From Pseudomonas orientalis (GTDB taxonomy: Bacteria; Pseudomonadota; Gammaproteobacteria; Pseudomonadales; Pseudomonadaceae), in NCBI RefSeq assembly GCF_022807995.1, contig NZ_CP094351.1, positions 370,501 through 434,500 on the forward strand: DNA of 64,000 bases. Reading direction: 5' to 3'. The first letter of the stretch is position 1; each line of letters opens with the position of its first letter. The notes beneath the pieces were generated by a model. The model saw only the letters and a program-made list of their open reading frames with translations, ran no database searches and was not told the DNA's origin. Positions 1 through 9,941 of this stretch are shown here, piece by piece. The position numbers were made by a program, and so were the translations under genes.

Positions 1-3000
1 GAAATATTTACACCGTGAATTTGCGACAGCCCGTTTATCGTACCGCGATTGTTTTTGCTGATTGTGAGTTGTTCAAAGCTAGTGATACCTGTCTGGCTTA
101 AATCAATTTTGTCGGTGCCCTGCCTAAACCCTCTTAGCGCATTTTGATAGTCCGCAACCCCTGGCTGTCGAGATACAACGAAGGTATCTGAAGTGGCACT
201 ATCATGGCTGTACACCGTTCCGGCTAGAGACGCAACAAACTGACCGTCAGCCCCCGTTGTGATACTCACACCCTTGGAGCCACCGTTTAACACGACAGTC
301 CCCAGCCCCTCTTGTGAGGGAACCGCAGAAACGTCGCTGTTGACGTATTCCACTGGCGCAACAAATGTATCCTGAAACTTGAACTGAGCGGCTGTAATTG
401 CCGACGCCGTTTGATTCTTCAGCAAAATTGACTGAGCATCTCCCAGATCGACACTAACATCAGCGCCGAGCTGTGTGATGACCAGATTTGCGAAGGTCTT
501 GCCGGTGAAACCAACCAGGTCAATGATCTCACCACGGGCGACATCGTAATTCACCACGGTATCGTTACCACCACCCCGACGATGAACCACAAAAAAGTCC
601 TTACCCGTGCCACCCTCCAGAGTGTTGTTACCTCGGCCGCCATCAAGCAATGCATCTGCCGGACCTGCGACCAGAGTGTCATTACCATCGCCAGTCACAA
701 TGTTTTGGATAGGTGAGCGACTGTTGATCGTGAGGGCCGCCCCTCCGATGTTTGCAACGCCCGTTACCAAATTGATAGAAGTATCACCGGAAACTGCCGC
801 GGCATTGAGCGTATTACGCCCACCAGCAGTTCCACTTGCGGCATCGTCCAATACACCACGGTTAGCCTGCGCAGCTACCGCTTTGATGTACTCATCTGTA
901 TAAAAGAACGTGTCGTCAGCACTCATCTTGCTACCGTACAGACGCAACGACCAACTGTTCAGCGTTACAGGAAGCCCAGTGGCGGAGTCGGTCACCTCAA
1001 GCTTCCATTCACCTGCCGTGAGCTCGCCCCAGTGATGAGTACTCATGAAGGTATACTTGAAAGCACCTGACTGTGTGCTGCCCACGTCAGCATCGCTTGC
1101 CCCTGCCGTACCAACTGGCACCTTTCCCTGTCGGTTAAGCAATACGCTTTGTGTACCATCTGGAGAAATAAGCTTGAGGGTCACATCTCCCAAACGGCCG
1201 ACCTGAGCATCAAAGTCGATTTCGGCATGCTCCACGTACGAGACAGCATTCATTGCCAAACTTGATGAGAAGGTTTCACCCGCAGCCAACGTTTTACCAA
1301 CAACACCACTGGAAGCACTGAACACTGACTCGTTGGCGCCAGTGCTCTGAGTCATCCAGGCTTCAGACAGCCGCACAGCGGCACGGGCATCGACTTCACC
1401 GAAACCGTAGTCATTACTGGTGTGCATACCGCCCCCGTTCCAGTTGCGGGCGCCGTTGTCGCTCCATACTGTAGACGGATCGTTAATCTTGCGTGCCGAT
1501 AGCGCCAGGATTTGCTGGACATCTCGGTAACCCAAATTAGGGTTGGCTTGAAGCATCAGCGCAACAACACCTGAAACAATAGGCGCCGCAAAACTGGTGC
1601 CTTGCATGGCGCTGTAGCTATTGCCGAAAGTCGAGCCTCGATCAGTTTCCAGCATATGACTGGTGGACACGACATTGCTGCCTGGCGCCGAGACCAATAG
1701 GCTTGCGCCTGGATTAGAGAACGGTGCTGAGCCTATTTGTAAAGTCGACAGATCACCCTGCGCATTGATGGCTCCGACCTCAATCGAGTATCGATTGTTA
1801 TTGGTCAGCGATCCTTGGGCATTGCCGCCAGTAGCACGACTGTTGCCTCCGGCAGCAACAATAATTGTCCCTAACCCGCCTCGGCCATTATTTGCAGCAT
1901 ATTGGGCATTCGAGGTTAACGAACTGGCGGTGTTGATTTGACCTTGCTGCATATTACTGATGGCAAAGTCATTCTGAAACCCCCAGCTATTGTTGGCAAT
2001 ATCATAGCTGACCATATGGCCAAGACCAGTCAGATCATCACCTTTGTTAGCTAGGTAATAGCCTCCCAGCGTTGCATCATATGCAACCCCGACACCACCG
2101 ATACCATTCTTCGCACCGACCATGACACCGGCAACCATTGTCGCGTGATTAGACACCACGTCTGGCAATGTTCCACTGGTCTGCTGAGTCCGCAGCCAAG
2201 CTTTATCAACATTGGGCGCTAGATCTGGATGCTTGATGTCGAAAATTTCAGGGTGGGTGGCAAACTCTCCACCTGGTTCAAATTGACCTATCCGTACACC
2301 TTTACCGGTGTAATCCTTCCATACAGGAAGAACGTTGATGTCGCTGAGATACCACTCTTGTGCCGTAAGCGGGTCCAGCGGCACTTCTGGTGTCAGCAGT
2401 GTAACGTTGGCTCGCATCGGAGCCGTTTGCCCCGTCCCCAGGTTGACTACCGTAGCAGAAGGGTTACCCGCTTCATTAACCACACCATACTTAAAGCTGA
2501 GCAATCCAGTGAAGCGTGGGTCTGGGGTAAACAGTACATCCCCCTGTTGGGTGAGGCTGACAGTGCCGCCAACGGCCTCGTCCACACTTGCGATACGCAG
2601 AGTGCCTGTACTATTGAGGTGCTGATCATTGGCGAGCAGGCTGGCTGCTGAGATCAAATGGGCTTGTGTCCGGTCAAACGCCTTGCCAGCCTGATCGACA
2701 GTTAAAACATCTCCCACCGGCATTGCGTTGGGCAAATCCAGGTCCACAGCTGAAATATCAGAAAAACTCAGCTTTTGGATGTTTTTCAGTGTGACGGTAC
2801 CATCTCGCCCAGCAACCGTATCGGCCACTTCGTAGCCCGTGGCAGTGCGTGTGATCTTATAGTCCCCATGGTTGCCATGCAGGGTAACGATGTTGATTCC
2901 GCCGTCACCGTCAATAATGGCATTGCCACCTCCGACCTCAACGACATCATTACCCACACTTCCGTAGATAATGTCTGCACCACCACCCGCGTGAATGATG

Positions 3001-5144
3001 CTGCCGCCTTCTGAGGCGTAGATTGTGTCGCCTTTCGGACCCGCATAAATAACAGCCTTACCACTGCCTCCCAATATGGTGTTGCGGCCTGTTCCTCCGA
3101 CCAAGACGTCATTGCCCGCACCACCGATCAGCGTCGAATCTCCGGAACCTCCTTTGATGAATGCGCTAGAGGTACCACCACTGGCAATAACATCGTTACC
3201 ACGGCCGCCCTGAGCAATTGTCAGTCCAGCTCGCGCCATGTTTAAAGCGACACCCTCATCGCCGACGATAATGGCCGTATCGCGTCCGCCGTTACCGTGG
3301 ATATTTTCCATGCGGTCTGATGCACTGATCACAAAGACATCGTTACCAGCAGAGCCTGTGTAGGTATTGCTTCCCCCTCCACCCACGAGCCAACTACCTG
3401 TTGGCGCGGCAATGAGGGTATCATTACCGATACCACCATATAGATTGCTAACGCCTAACTGAGCAGCATCCAGTGTTTCACCGGTAGTGCTCTTACTTGC
3501 ATAAGCAGTCGTTGTCACTCCTTCAGAGGTGGAAGTCACCTTAGTTCCGGCGCCCTGATCAAGGAGTGTGCTGCTTACCGGATCCCCCAAAAAATCAACC
3601 GCGAGAGCTTCTTGGGTTTTACCGTTAATTGTAAAAGTGCCTTGGGCAAGCACTCTATTCCCATCACGGACTTCACTACTGGCCGTCGTGGCTCGTACAT
3701 TGATTTGGGTGATACCCAGTTCGGCCAGGGACTTGAGCTCTCCGGCATCGGATTGAGCATCATGAGAGGCATCAACCCATACACGTAGCTTGCTCCAGAT
3801 CGGGTCGTTCTGGTCAATCACACCATCAGCATTGGCATCTTCACTGGCGAGCGCAGCGAAGCCGTCTTTGAATCGTACCTCCCCTGCGGCACCGCCAACC
3901 CCAGCCTTGCCAGCATAGTATTCTGAGAACATCTGACTGACGTCTTTGATCTGGCCACTGCCGTCGTCAATGACCAACATACCGGTATTGCGGTCAGCCC
4001 AACCCGTGCGCTTGAGCGTGCCACTATGATCGGTGTCAAACAATACGCCATCCCGGATATCGGTCATGCGAACGCCATTGCCGCCCAAGTCCAGCAGCAA
4101 GGGGTCGACATAGGTATTGACCGTTGTCATCGCCGAAAGGCCATTCAGGGTTACGGCATTGCGTAAACTGAAATCCGGCCTAGTGCTGTCTGGGGTCTGG
4201 TAGAATTGTGAAAGATAAGTATTGGGGCGAGCGTTAGGGTCGAGTTGAATTTCCCCTGGGCGTATTCCGCCTGTTGTCAAACTACCAATTTGCGTTGAAG
4301 TAAAATCTGTTTTATTTAGGGTGTCATCTTTAAATACAATGCTGTGGGTAGGCGAGTTTACAACATAACCATTGCTTACATCTTGCCGAGCTTTGTTTTC
4401 GCCTTGAATATTCTGCTGAGGTTGTGGATCTGGCGTGATATTAATATCGATAAGACTAGAGGTCGATGCAGAAGGAGGTATATTTGACTCTTCAGCAAAG
4501 CCTCCTATAATCATATTATACATTTGACTGAATAAGCTTTTCGTAACCGTATAAGCTCCTGAGGGAGAGTCAACCCTATCAATCCAGCCCTTGGCGAGTT
4601 TTTTATTATCATCAGTACTTATAGTCGTGGCCAGCGACATCATTTTATCCGTATTGGCCGCTAAAATGAGTTCCTTAGAAACGTCGCCTGCCGATTCTAA
4701 AACAGTTTGCCAATAGGCTTCTCTCGTACTTTCGGTAATAACCGAAAATACTGAATTTAGCGTCCAGGCATCCACACTGAGACCGTTTGTATTAAAGACG
4801 TTTCTGTGAAAATTCCATGCCTCGTCATAGTTTATATCGGAATTCAAAACTCCAGAGGCATTATTCAATTTTGCCCTTAATGCTTCTATGTATCCGTTAG
4901 CCATATCCTTGCGTATACGATTCACATCAACATCAGAAAGCGGATGCCCCGACGCGTCCGCAGTTACTTTCATGAAGTTAATTGCAGCTTCGCCTGACAA
5001 AGAATTACCCTTCGCCACTCCATTCGCAAGAGTAGCGTACTTATAACCTTTCCCTGATAAAAAATCATAAGCAGCCGATGGGCCGGACGAGTCTAAAATC
5101 CGTTTGGCCTGTTCCAAGTCAACGGCGGTTAATTGTTGAGGCAT
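1..5144 (-). CDS. Giant RTX protein with S8 subtilisin-like and P domains (partial, 3' end outside window)
   Basis: The gene starts at 5144 (ATG, AGGGAG ribosome site upstream) and is still open at base 1, giving at least 1714 residues. Domains seen in order: a unique N-terminal region (1-300); an FrpC-like calcium-binding block opening with DPLLLDLGGNGV (about 345) and holding the EF-hand-like DANADGVIDQND (about 430-450); RTX glycine/aspartate repeats (about 580-760, for example GGADIIYGSVGND); a subtilisin-like domain with H1000 in SNHATMVAG, N1052 in NNSWGF and S1184 in GTSFAAP; a proprotein-convertase P domain (about 1290-1405); and more RTX-like repeats (about 1475-1555). At the catalytic Asp position the sequence reads IGQFEPGG, so Glu956 appears in its place. 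There is no Sec signal, which fits a type I secretion substrate with its signal in the missing C-terminus. The cognate exporter lies directly upstream. Likely an extracellular calcium-dependent protease, adhesin or toxin; activity is unproven. Confidence 0.85.
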   Translation of the reverse strand, partial: MPQQLTAVDLEQAKRILDSSGPSAAYDFLSGKGYKYATLANGVAKGNSLSGEAAINFMKVTADASGHPLSDVDVNRIRKDMANGYIEALRAKLNNASGVLNSDINYDEAWNFHRNVFNTNGLSVDAWTLNSVFSVITESTREAYWQTVLESAGDVSKELILAANTDKMMSLATTISTDDNKKLAKGWIDRVDSPSGAYTVTKSLFSQMYNMIIGGFAEESNIPPSASTSSLIDINITPDPQPQQNIQGENKARQDVSNGYVVNSPTHSIVFKDDTLNKTDFTSTQIGSLTTGGIRPGEIQLDPNARPNTYLSQFYQTPDSTRPDFSLRNAVTLNGLSAMTTVNTYVDPLLLDLGGNGVRMTDIRDGVLFDTDHSGTLKRTGWADRNTGMLVIDDGSGQIKDVSQMFSEYYAGKAGVGGAAGEVRFKDGFAALASEDANADGVIDQNDPIWSKLRVWVDASHDAQSDAGELKSLAELGITQINVRATTASSEVRDGNRVLAQGTFTINGKTQEALAVDFLGDPVSSTLLDQGAGTKVTSTSEGVTTTAYASKSTTGETLDAAQLGVSNLYGGIGNDTLIAAPTGSWLVGGGGSNTYTGSAGNDVFVISASDRMENIHGNGGRDTAIIVGDEGVALNMARAGLTIAQGGRGNDVIASGGTSSAFIKGGSGDSTLIGGAGNDVLVGGTGRNTILGGSGKAVIYAGPKGDTIYASEGGSIIHAGGGADIIYGSVGNDVVEVGGGNAIIDGDGGINIVTLHGNHGDYKITRTATGYEVADTVAGRDGTVTLKNIQKLSFSDISAVDLDLPNAMPVGDVLTVDQAGKAFDRTQAHLISAASLLANDQHLNSTGTLRIASVDEAVGGTVSLTQQGDVLFTPDPRFTGLLSFKYGVVNEAGNPSATVVNLGTGQTAPMRANVTLLTPEVPLDPLTAQEWYLSDINVLPVWKDYTGKGVRIGQFEPGGEFATHPEIFDIKHPDLAPNVDKAWLRTQQTSGTLPDVVSNHATMVAGVMVGAKNGIGGVGVAYDATLGGYYLANKGDDLTGLGHMVSYDIANNSWGFQNDFAISNMQQGQINTASSLTSNAQYAANNGRGGLGTIIVAAGGNSRATGGNAQGSLTNNNRYSIEVGAINAQGDLSTLQIGSAPFSNPGASLLVSAPGSNVVSTSHMLETDRGSTFGNSYSAMQGTSFAAPIVSGVVALMLQANPNLGYRDVQQILALSARKINDPSTVWSDNGARNWNGGGMHTSNDYGFGEVDARAAVRLSEAWMTQSTGANESVFSASSGVVGKTLAAGETFSSSLAMNAVSYVEHAEIDFDAQVGRLGDVTLKLISPDGTQSVLLNRQGKVPVGTAGASDADVGSTQSGAFKYTFMSTHHWGELTAGEWKLEVTDSATGLPVTLNSWSLRLYGSKMSADDTFFYTDEYIKAVAAQANRGVLDDAASGTAGGRNTLNAAAVSGDTSINLVTGVANIGGAALTINSRSPIQNIVTGDGNDTLVAGPADALLDGGRGNNTLEGGTGKDFFVVHRRGGGNDTVVNYDVARGEIIDLVGFTGKTFANLVITQLGADVSVDLGDAQSILLKNQTASAITAAQFKFQDTFVAPVEYVNSDVSAVPSQEGLGTVVLNGGSKGVSITTGADGQFVASLAGTVYSHDSATSDTFVVSRQPGVADYQNALRGFRQGTDKIDLSQTGITSFEQLTISKNNRGTINGLSQIHGVNI

Positions 5145-5155
5145 ATAGAAACTCC

Positions 5156-5962
5156 CTATTTGTTAACTTTAGATGAAATAAAAGCGCTAGTTTTTTCAAC
5201 TATTTCTCGCCAATGGCTAAGCTCGCCAGATGGAAATCTCAGCTTTACAAGATAATCAAAGTCCCTCATAAGGAAATATCCTGCGCAACTATATATGTCA
5301 GTGCTTTGGCGAGTGCGGTAACATTCGAACACAACCGATACCGAACCGTTGTTGTCAGCCCAATAGTATCGATTCATTACTTCTGGCACGATAGCGTCGT
5401 TGCTGTCTATGTAAAACAGCCCAAGCGATTCATCGTAATATTTATAATGATAACTATCTGAAGTCGTCTTTCCAGGTTTCAGGAGATTATCAAGAAAAAA
5501 CTGCATATTATCAGTCTTTCGAATCACTGGAGATATCGTAATCTCTAGGCCTGAAAATTTAGAGTTATTTACAAGATTCTTATTGATCGACAATGGTTGA
5601 AAGTCAGGCCAAGAAACAGACATATATAATGAAAGCAGCTTGGCGTCACACCCTTTTATGTTGGAGGTGAACCCTTTCTCCCAAGAGCTTTTTCCCTCGT
5701 ACTCAGGCCAGAAAACAACGTATTCTCTTGGGATTTCTATTGTGGTATTTGATAATGTCCCGCACACCACTCTAGGATCCACTGTTTGTCGCACCTTATC
5801 GGTATCTGGTGTGTTTTTCGTGTTAAAAATCCCATAATAACCAGCTATCAATAGAGGAGCAAAAAGCACTAACAAAAGAATTGCCGCCCCACCTCTCAAT
5901 AGTTGCCATACAGCTACATAGAGTCTAGCCACGATTCTCCACCCCTTGCGCTTCTCGTTCAT
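5156..5962 (-). CDS. Hypothetical membrane-anchored protein in RTX/T1SS operon
   Basis: I do not recognise this 268-residue protein. The ATG at 5962 is preferred over a TTG at 6046, because it opens a normal N-terminus (MNEKRKGW) followed at once by one hydrophobic segment (about residues 20-42, AAILLLVLFAPLLIAGYYG). The rest is hydrophilic and contains several Cys, which suggests a periplasmic domain on a single inner-membrane anchor. It ends 11 bases before the RTX start and follows the HlyD gene, so it is almost certainly co-transcribed with exporter and substrate. By position it could be an accessory, assembly or self-protection factor for the RTX protease, but that is inference only. Base composition is AT-rich like the rest of the cassette. 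Confidence 0.75.
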   Translation of the reverse strand: MNEKRKGWRIVARLYVAVWQLLRGGAAILLLVLFAPLLIAGYYGIFNTKNTPDTDKVRQTVDPRVVCGTLSNTTIEIPREYVVFWPEYEGKSSWEKGFTSNIKGCDAKLLSLYMSVSWPDFQPLSINKNLVNNSKFSGLEITISPVIRKTDNMQFFLDNLLKPGKTTSDSYHYKYYDESLGLFYIDSNDAIVPEVMNRYYWADNNGSVSVVFECYRTRQSTDIYSCAGYFLMRDFDYLVKLRFPSGELSHWREIVEKTSAFISSKVNK

Positions 5963-6061
5963 ATAGCGTCCAACTCTATTTATATCGATCTGGAAGATGC
6001 CGAATCGTACAGGGATACCCAATAGCCAAAATTTAACAGCCCGCAAATCTAAAACCTAGCC

Positions 6062-7477
6062 TCATCGCTCTCGCAAACTCTCATCAATATGCTGCTGCAG
6101 CGGGCTTAGGAAGTAATCAATAACTCGGCGCTGATCTGTTTTAACTTCTGCCGTGACAGACATTCCCGGTGTTAGCGCAACACGTTGCCCTTTGATCATT
6201 AGGCTGTTGGATTTAAGACGGATACGGCTGCTGTAAATAGGCCCTCGCTTCTCATCCTCAATGGCATCATTTGAAATGCTGACAACCTCACCTTCAACCG
6301 TGCCGTATTTGGTAAACGTGAAGGTTTCCACTTTGACCGTGACCGATTGGCCGGTTCGAACAAATCCCACGTCCTTGTTTTCAAACATCGCCTCAACCTC
6401 TACGGGCTGATCTCTAGGCACAATGACCATGAGCTGTTGCGCTGGCGTCACAACCCCGCCGACGGTATGGATAGCTAGCTGTTGAACCGTGCCATCAACG
6501 GAGGCTCGAAGAAGGGTCAAGGTCTCTTGGTACTGGGCTTTAGACAGTTCTTGAACCAAGCTGGCTTCTTTCTGATTAGCTTCTTGCTGCAAATCAAGCA
6601 TTGTCCGGCGGGTTTGGGCCACCACACCCTCGCGCCGGCGTTTGGCTTCACTTTGAGCAGCAGTTGCTTGCAACACGCTCGCTTGCTGGATGCTAAGTTG
6701 GCGTTTAAGGTCTAGACGAGCCTGCTCTTTTTCCAGGTATTCGTGCCGGGCAACGTACTGTTGAGCCAGTAACCGCTGATAGTCTTCGGCTAACTGGCTG
6801 GCGATCGGTAACGTTTTCAGCAAACTGGAAACTTGGGCTTTGGCGGCTTGTATATCCGCGTCCCGTTGGAGAATTTCGGCCTCGACAAGATCAAGACTGC
6901 TCCGATACTCCTGATATTGCCCCTGTAACCAGCGCTGCGCAGTCAGCACCTGGTCGGGAGTAGCTCCCTGAATCAACCCAATTAGAGGTTGAGGTTCTTT
7001 CTGATGATTGATCGCATCCAGCATTGCCCCACCACGAACACTGTCAATTCGGGCCGCTAAAAGGTCGCTCTGAATACGCCGAACCTCGGCATCTGCCGAG
7101 GTTGGGTCTAATTCGACCAGGACTTCCCCTGCTTTGACCACCTGACCATCAGTCACATGAATCGCCGTAACAACGGCTGTTTCGCTGGGTTGAATCAACT
7201 TGGTTTTACCGCTGGGAACAATTTTCCCCGGAGCTACGGCGACCACTTCGATTTTTCCGAGGAAAGCCCAGAGCAAAGCTAACGTTGCGAAGGCGATAAT
7301 GCTCCACATGAAAATACGGGGTGCCGGGTGTACAGGTTTATCCTGCAACTCTAATGCGGCAGGTAAGAATTGAACCTCATGGGGAAGGCGCTTGGGGGCA
7401 TCCATGGTTTTTCGGCGACGCCATGACTCACGCCAGGCATGACGGTAGCGTTGAAACAAATCGGAGCGGGCGCTCAT
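6062..7477 (-). CDS. Type I secretion membrane fusion protein, HlyD family
   Basis: This is a 471-residue periplasmic adaptor that links the inner-membrane ABC exporter to the TolC-like channel. It has a cytoplasmic N-terminus, one membrane span at about residues 55-76 (IFMWSIIAFATLALLWAFLG), a biotinyl-lipoyl-like segment (about 80-125, GKIVPSGKTKLIQPSE), a long coiled-coil hairpin (about 160-310, rich in Ala, Gln and Glu), and the C-terminal beta-barrel with the HlyD signature around VEVEAMFENKDVGFVRTGQ. Length is usual for the family. The ATG at 7477 has an AGGACG ribosome site. It lies between the ABC exporter gene (92 bp gap) and the unknown gene. Confidence 0.95.
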   Translation of the reverse strand: MSARSDLFQRYRHAWRESWRRRKTMDAPKRLPHEVQFLPAALELQDKPVHPAPRIFMWSIIAFATLALLWAFLGKIEVVAVAPGKIVPSGKTKLIQPSETAVVTAIHVTDGQVVKAGEVLVELDPTSADAEVRRIQSDLLAARIDSVRGGAMLDAINHQKEPQPLIGLIQGATPDQVLTAQRWLQGQYQEYRSSLDLVEAEILQRDADIQAAKAQVSSLLKTLPIASQLAEDYQRLLAQQYVARHEYLEKEQARLDLKRQLSIQQASVLQATAAQSEAKRRREGVVAQTRRTMLDLQQEANQKEASLVQELSKAQYQETLTLLRASVDGTVQQLAIHTVGGVVTPAQQLMVIVPRDQPVEVEAMFENKDVGFVRTGQSVTVKVETFTFTKYGTVEGEVVSISNDAIEDEKRGPIYSSRIRLKSNSLMIKGQRVALTPGMSVTAEVKTDQRRVIDYFLSPLQQHIDESLRER

Positions 7478-7569
7478 ACGATTATCGTCCTATGAAAAAA
7501 ACAATACACATCCGTGTCGCATCTGAAAAATGAAGCGAAGTCGGAACACACATCACGCAACTAAACGGT

Positions 7570-9729
7570 TCAACCTTGCTGCATTCGATGTAATCGCGAG
7601 TAGTGCCCCGCTTGGTGGGCTAATAACTCTGAATGTGTGCCTTGCTCGACTATTTGTCCGCGATCAATGACCAGAATACGGTTGGCATCCCTTACTGCCG
7701 ACAACCGGTGAGCAATAATAATCACCGTGCGACCTTTGCAAATGCTTTGCATGTTCTGCTGAATGATCCGTTCAGACTCATAGTCCAAGGCACTGGTCGC
7801 TTCATCAAAAATAAGAATCCGTGGGTTCCCAATCAAGGCACGAGCGATCGCTACACGTTGACGCTGACCGCCTGAAAGTGAAGCACCATGCTCGCCGACC
7901 ATGGTGTCGTAACCCTCCGGCAATTCCAGAATGAACTCATGGGCTCCAGCCATTTGCGCCGCGTGCATAACTGCATCAAGGGGAGTACCGGGATCGGCCA
8001 GCGCAATGTTTTCGCGGATACTGCGGTTGAACAACATGTTGTCTTGGAGCACTACACCAATCTGGCGGCGCAGTGATGAAACGTCAGCCAGCGCCAAATC
8101 CATGCCATCCACCAAAACACGTCCTCGCTCCGGGATATACAGGCGCTGAAGCAGCCTAGTGAGTGTGCTTTTTCCGGAACCGGAGCGACCTACCACGCCG
8201 ATGACTTCGCCTGCCGCCATTTGCACGCTGATACCACGCAGCACTTCAGAACCATCAGTTCGATAGCGAAAGTGTACCTGGTCAAATTCGATATGCCCTT
8301 TCAGTGGCGGCAAGGCGCTTCTGTTGGCTTGGGACAGCTCAGTACGAGTATTGAGGATGTCGCCTAAGCGTTGAACAGACACACCCGTTTGCTGAAAGCT
8401 GGTCCAGAGTTGAGCCAGACGCATGATGGGCTGTGAGACTCTTCCGGCCAGCATGTTAAAGGCAATCAACTGACCTACCGTAAGACTGCCGTCGATCACC
8501 AGTCGGGCGCCCATCCACAGTGTCGCGACCGTTACCAACTTACCGATAAGGCCGACACTTTCGTTAGCGATCGTCGAGAGGTTTTGTGTTTTGAAGCCAG
8601 CAGCGACGTAAGCGGCTATTTGGTTGTCCCACTTACGAATGGCTTGCGGCTCAACGGCCATGGACTTGACCGTATCAATGCCGTTCACCGTTTCGACAAG
8701 GAATGCCTGGTTCTCAGCGCCACGGGAAAAACTGTCTTGTAGCCGGGCTCGCAGCAGGGGCGTGATAAGCGCGGAGACCAATACATAGAGCGGTAATGAC
8801 AGCAACACAATCAGGGTCAACCAAGCGCTGTAGTAAAACATCACAGCGATAAAGACGACGGAGAACATAACGTCCAGCACGAGAGTGATTGCATTGCCGG
8901 TCAAGAAGCTTCGTATGTTTTCCAGCTCTCGGACGCGGGCGACCGAATCGCCAACCCTACGAGCCTGGAAGTAAGCCAAGGGTAAATTGACCAGGTGCCG
9001 AAAAAGCCGCGAACCCAACTCCACATCAATACGACTGGCAGTGTGGGCGAAAACATAGGTGCGCAAGCCGCTCAGTGCCGACTCGAACAGCATGATCCCC
9101 AAAAGGCCTATGGCTACAACATCCAGAGTGGTCAGACCGTGGTGTACGAGCACTTTATCCATCACCACTTGAAAGAATAGTGGTGTCAGCAGTGCAAATA
9201 TTTGCAGTACAAAGGAAACCAGCAGGACTTCACCCAGCAGCTTTCTGTACTTCACGATGGCAGGAATAAACCAGGTGAAGTCGAATCGAGAGGTTTCACC
9301 AGGACTTCCGGTTTCAGAACGAACCAAAATCAATTGGCCATTCCATCGCGCTTGCAGTACTTCGTTGCTAATAATTTCCGCTCGTTCAGCACGCGGATCT
9401 TGGATAAGAGCCTTGCCCTGATCCAGCCTGGCGATAATGAAAAAACGTCCTTCGCGATCAATCGCTATTGCAGGTAGAGGGGTGCTTCCAAGACGGGCAA
9501 TCGAGGTCTTCACCGCTTTTGCTTTCAGGCCAAGTTTTCTAGCGCCGAGCAGCAACTCAGCCTGAGAAAAGACTTGTTTGTCTGCTGAAAACTCATGGGA
9601 AAGCTGTTCAGCAGACGCAGCGATATTATGAAACCGAGCCAGCATGATCAAACAGGCTAAGCCAGTATCCATGATTGGAGCAGTAGAGGGGGGTGCAGGC
9701 GTCTCGACGCCCGGAGCTTGTGTACTCAT
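7570..9729 (-). CDS. Type I secretion ABC exporter (HlyB/LapB-like) with inactive C39-like domain
   Basis: This is a 719-residue inner-membrane permease-ATPase that drives one-step export of RTX proteins. Order: an N-terminal C39-peptidase-like domain (about 15-140), six membrane spans (about 160-440, starting VKYRKLLGEVLLVSFVLQ), and a nucleotide-binding domain (about 480-710) with Walker A GRSGSGKST, signature LSGGQRQRVAIARAL, Walker B ILIFDEATSALD and H-loop IAHRL. In the C39 domain the sequence is MDTGLACLIMLARFHN; Thr stands where processing peptidases have the catalytic Cys (D-C-G). It should therefore bind the substrate without cleaving a leader, as in HlyB-type exporters of RTX proteins. 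Confidence 0.95.
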   Translation of the reverse strand: MSTQAPGVETPAPPSTAPIMDTGLACLIMLARFHNIAASAEQLSHEFSADKQVFSQAELLLGARKLGLKAKAVKTSIARLGSTPLPAIAIDREGRFFIIARLDQGKALIQDPRAERAEIISNEVLQARWNGQLILVRSETGSPGETSRFDFTWFIPAIVKYRKLLGEVLLVSFVLQIFALLTPLFFQVVMDKVLVHHGLTTLDVVAIGLLGIMLFESALSGLRTYVFAHTASRIDVELGSRLFRHLVNLPLAYFQARRVGDSVARVRELENIRSFLTGNAITLVLDVMFSVVFIAVMFYYSAWLTLIVLLSLPLYVLVSALITPLLRARLQDSFSRGAENQAFLVETVNGIDTVKSMAVEPQAIRKWDNQIAAYVAAGFKTQNLSTIANESVGLIGKLVTVATLWMGARLVIDGSLTVGQLIAFNMLAGRVSQPIMRLAQLWTSFQQTGVSVQRLGDILNTRTELSQANRSALPPLKGHIEFDQVHFRYRTDGSEVLRGISVQMAAGEVIGVVGRSGSGKSTLTRLLQRLYIPERGRVLVDGMDLALADVSSLRRQIGVVLQDNMLFNRSIRENIALADPGTPLDAVMHAAQMAGAHEFILELPEGYDTMVGEHGASLSGGQRQRVAIARALIGNPRILIFDEATSALDYESERIIQQNMQSICKGRTVIIIAHRLSAVRDANRILVIDRGQIVEQGTHSELLAHQAGHYSRLHRMQQG

Positions 9730-9941
9730 ATTGCCATTGCGTCCTTGCTCCCCTTTGTTAAGGGGAAATTAATACGTCGGTATTGATACTTTATAACATG
9801 CTTGTAATGTGCATTACTTCATCCCCTTCAAGGTTTGAACGCACAAAAACGCACCGACTGTAGGAAAAATCGTGCGCATACTACGTTAAAAAGAGGTGCC
9901 ACTCCATCAGCAAAGCGGCGCAATCAAAGCTTGAGTGGAAC

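Noticed and set aside
2229..2651. 140-codon open frame on the plus strand inside the RTX gene
   Set aside because: Opposite to the continuous RTX reading frame that carries the S8 motifs; no independent support.
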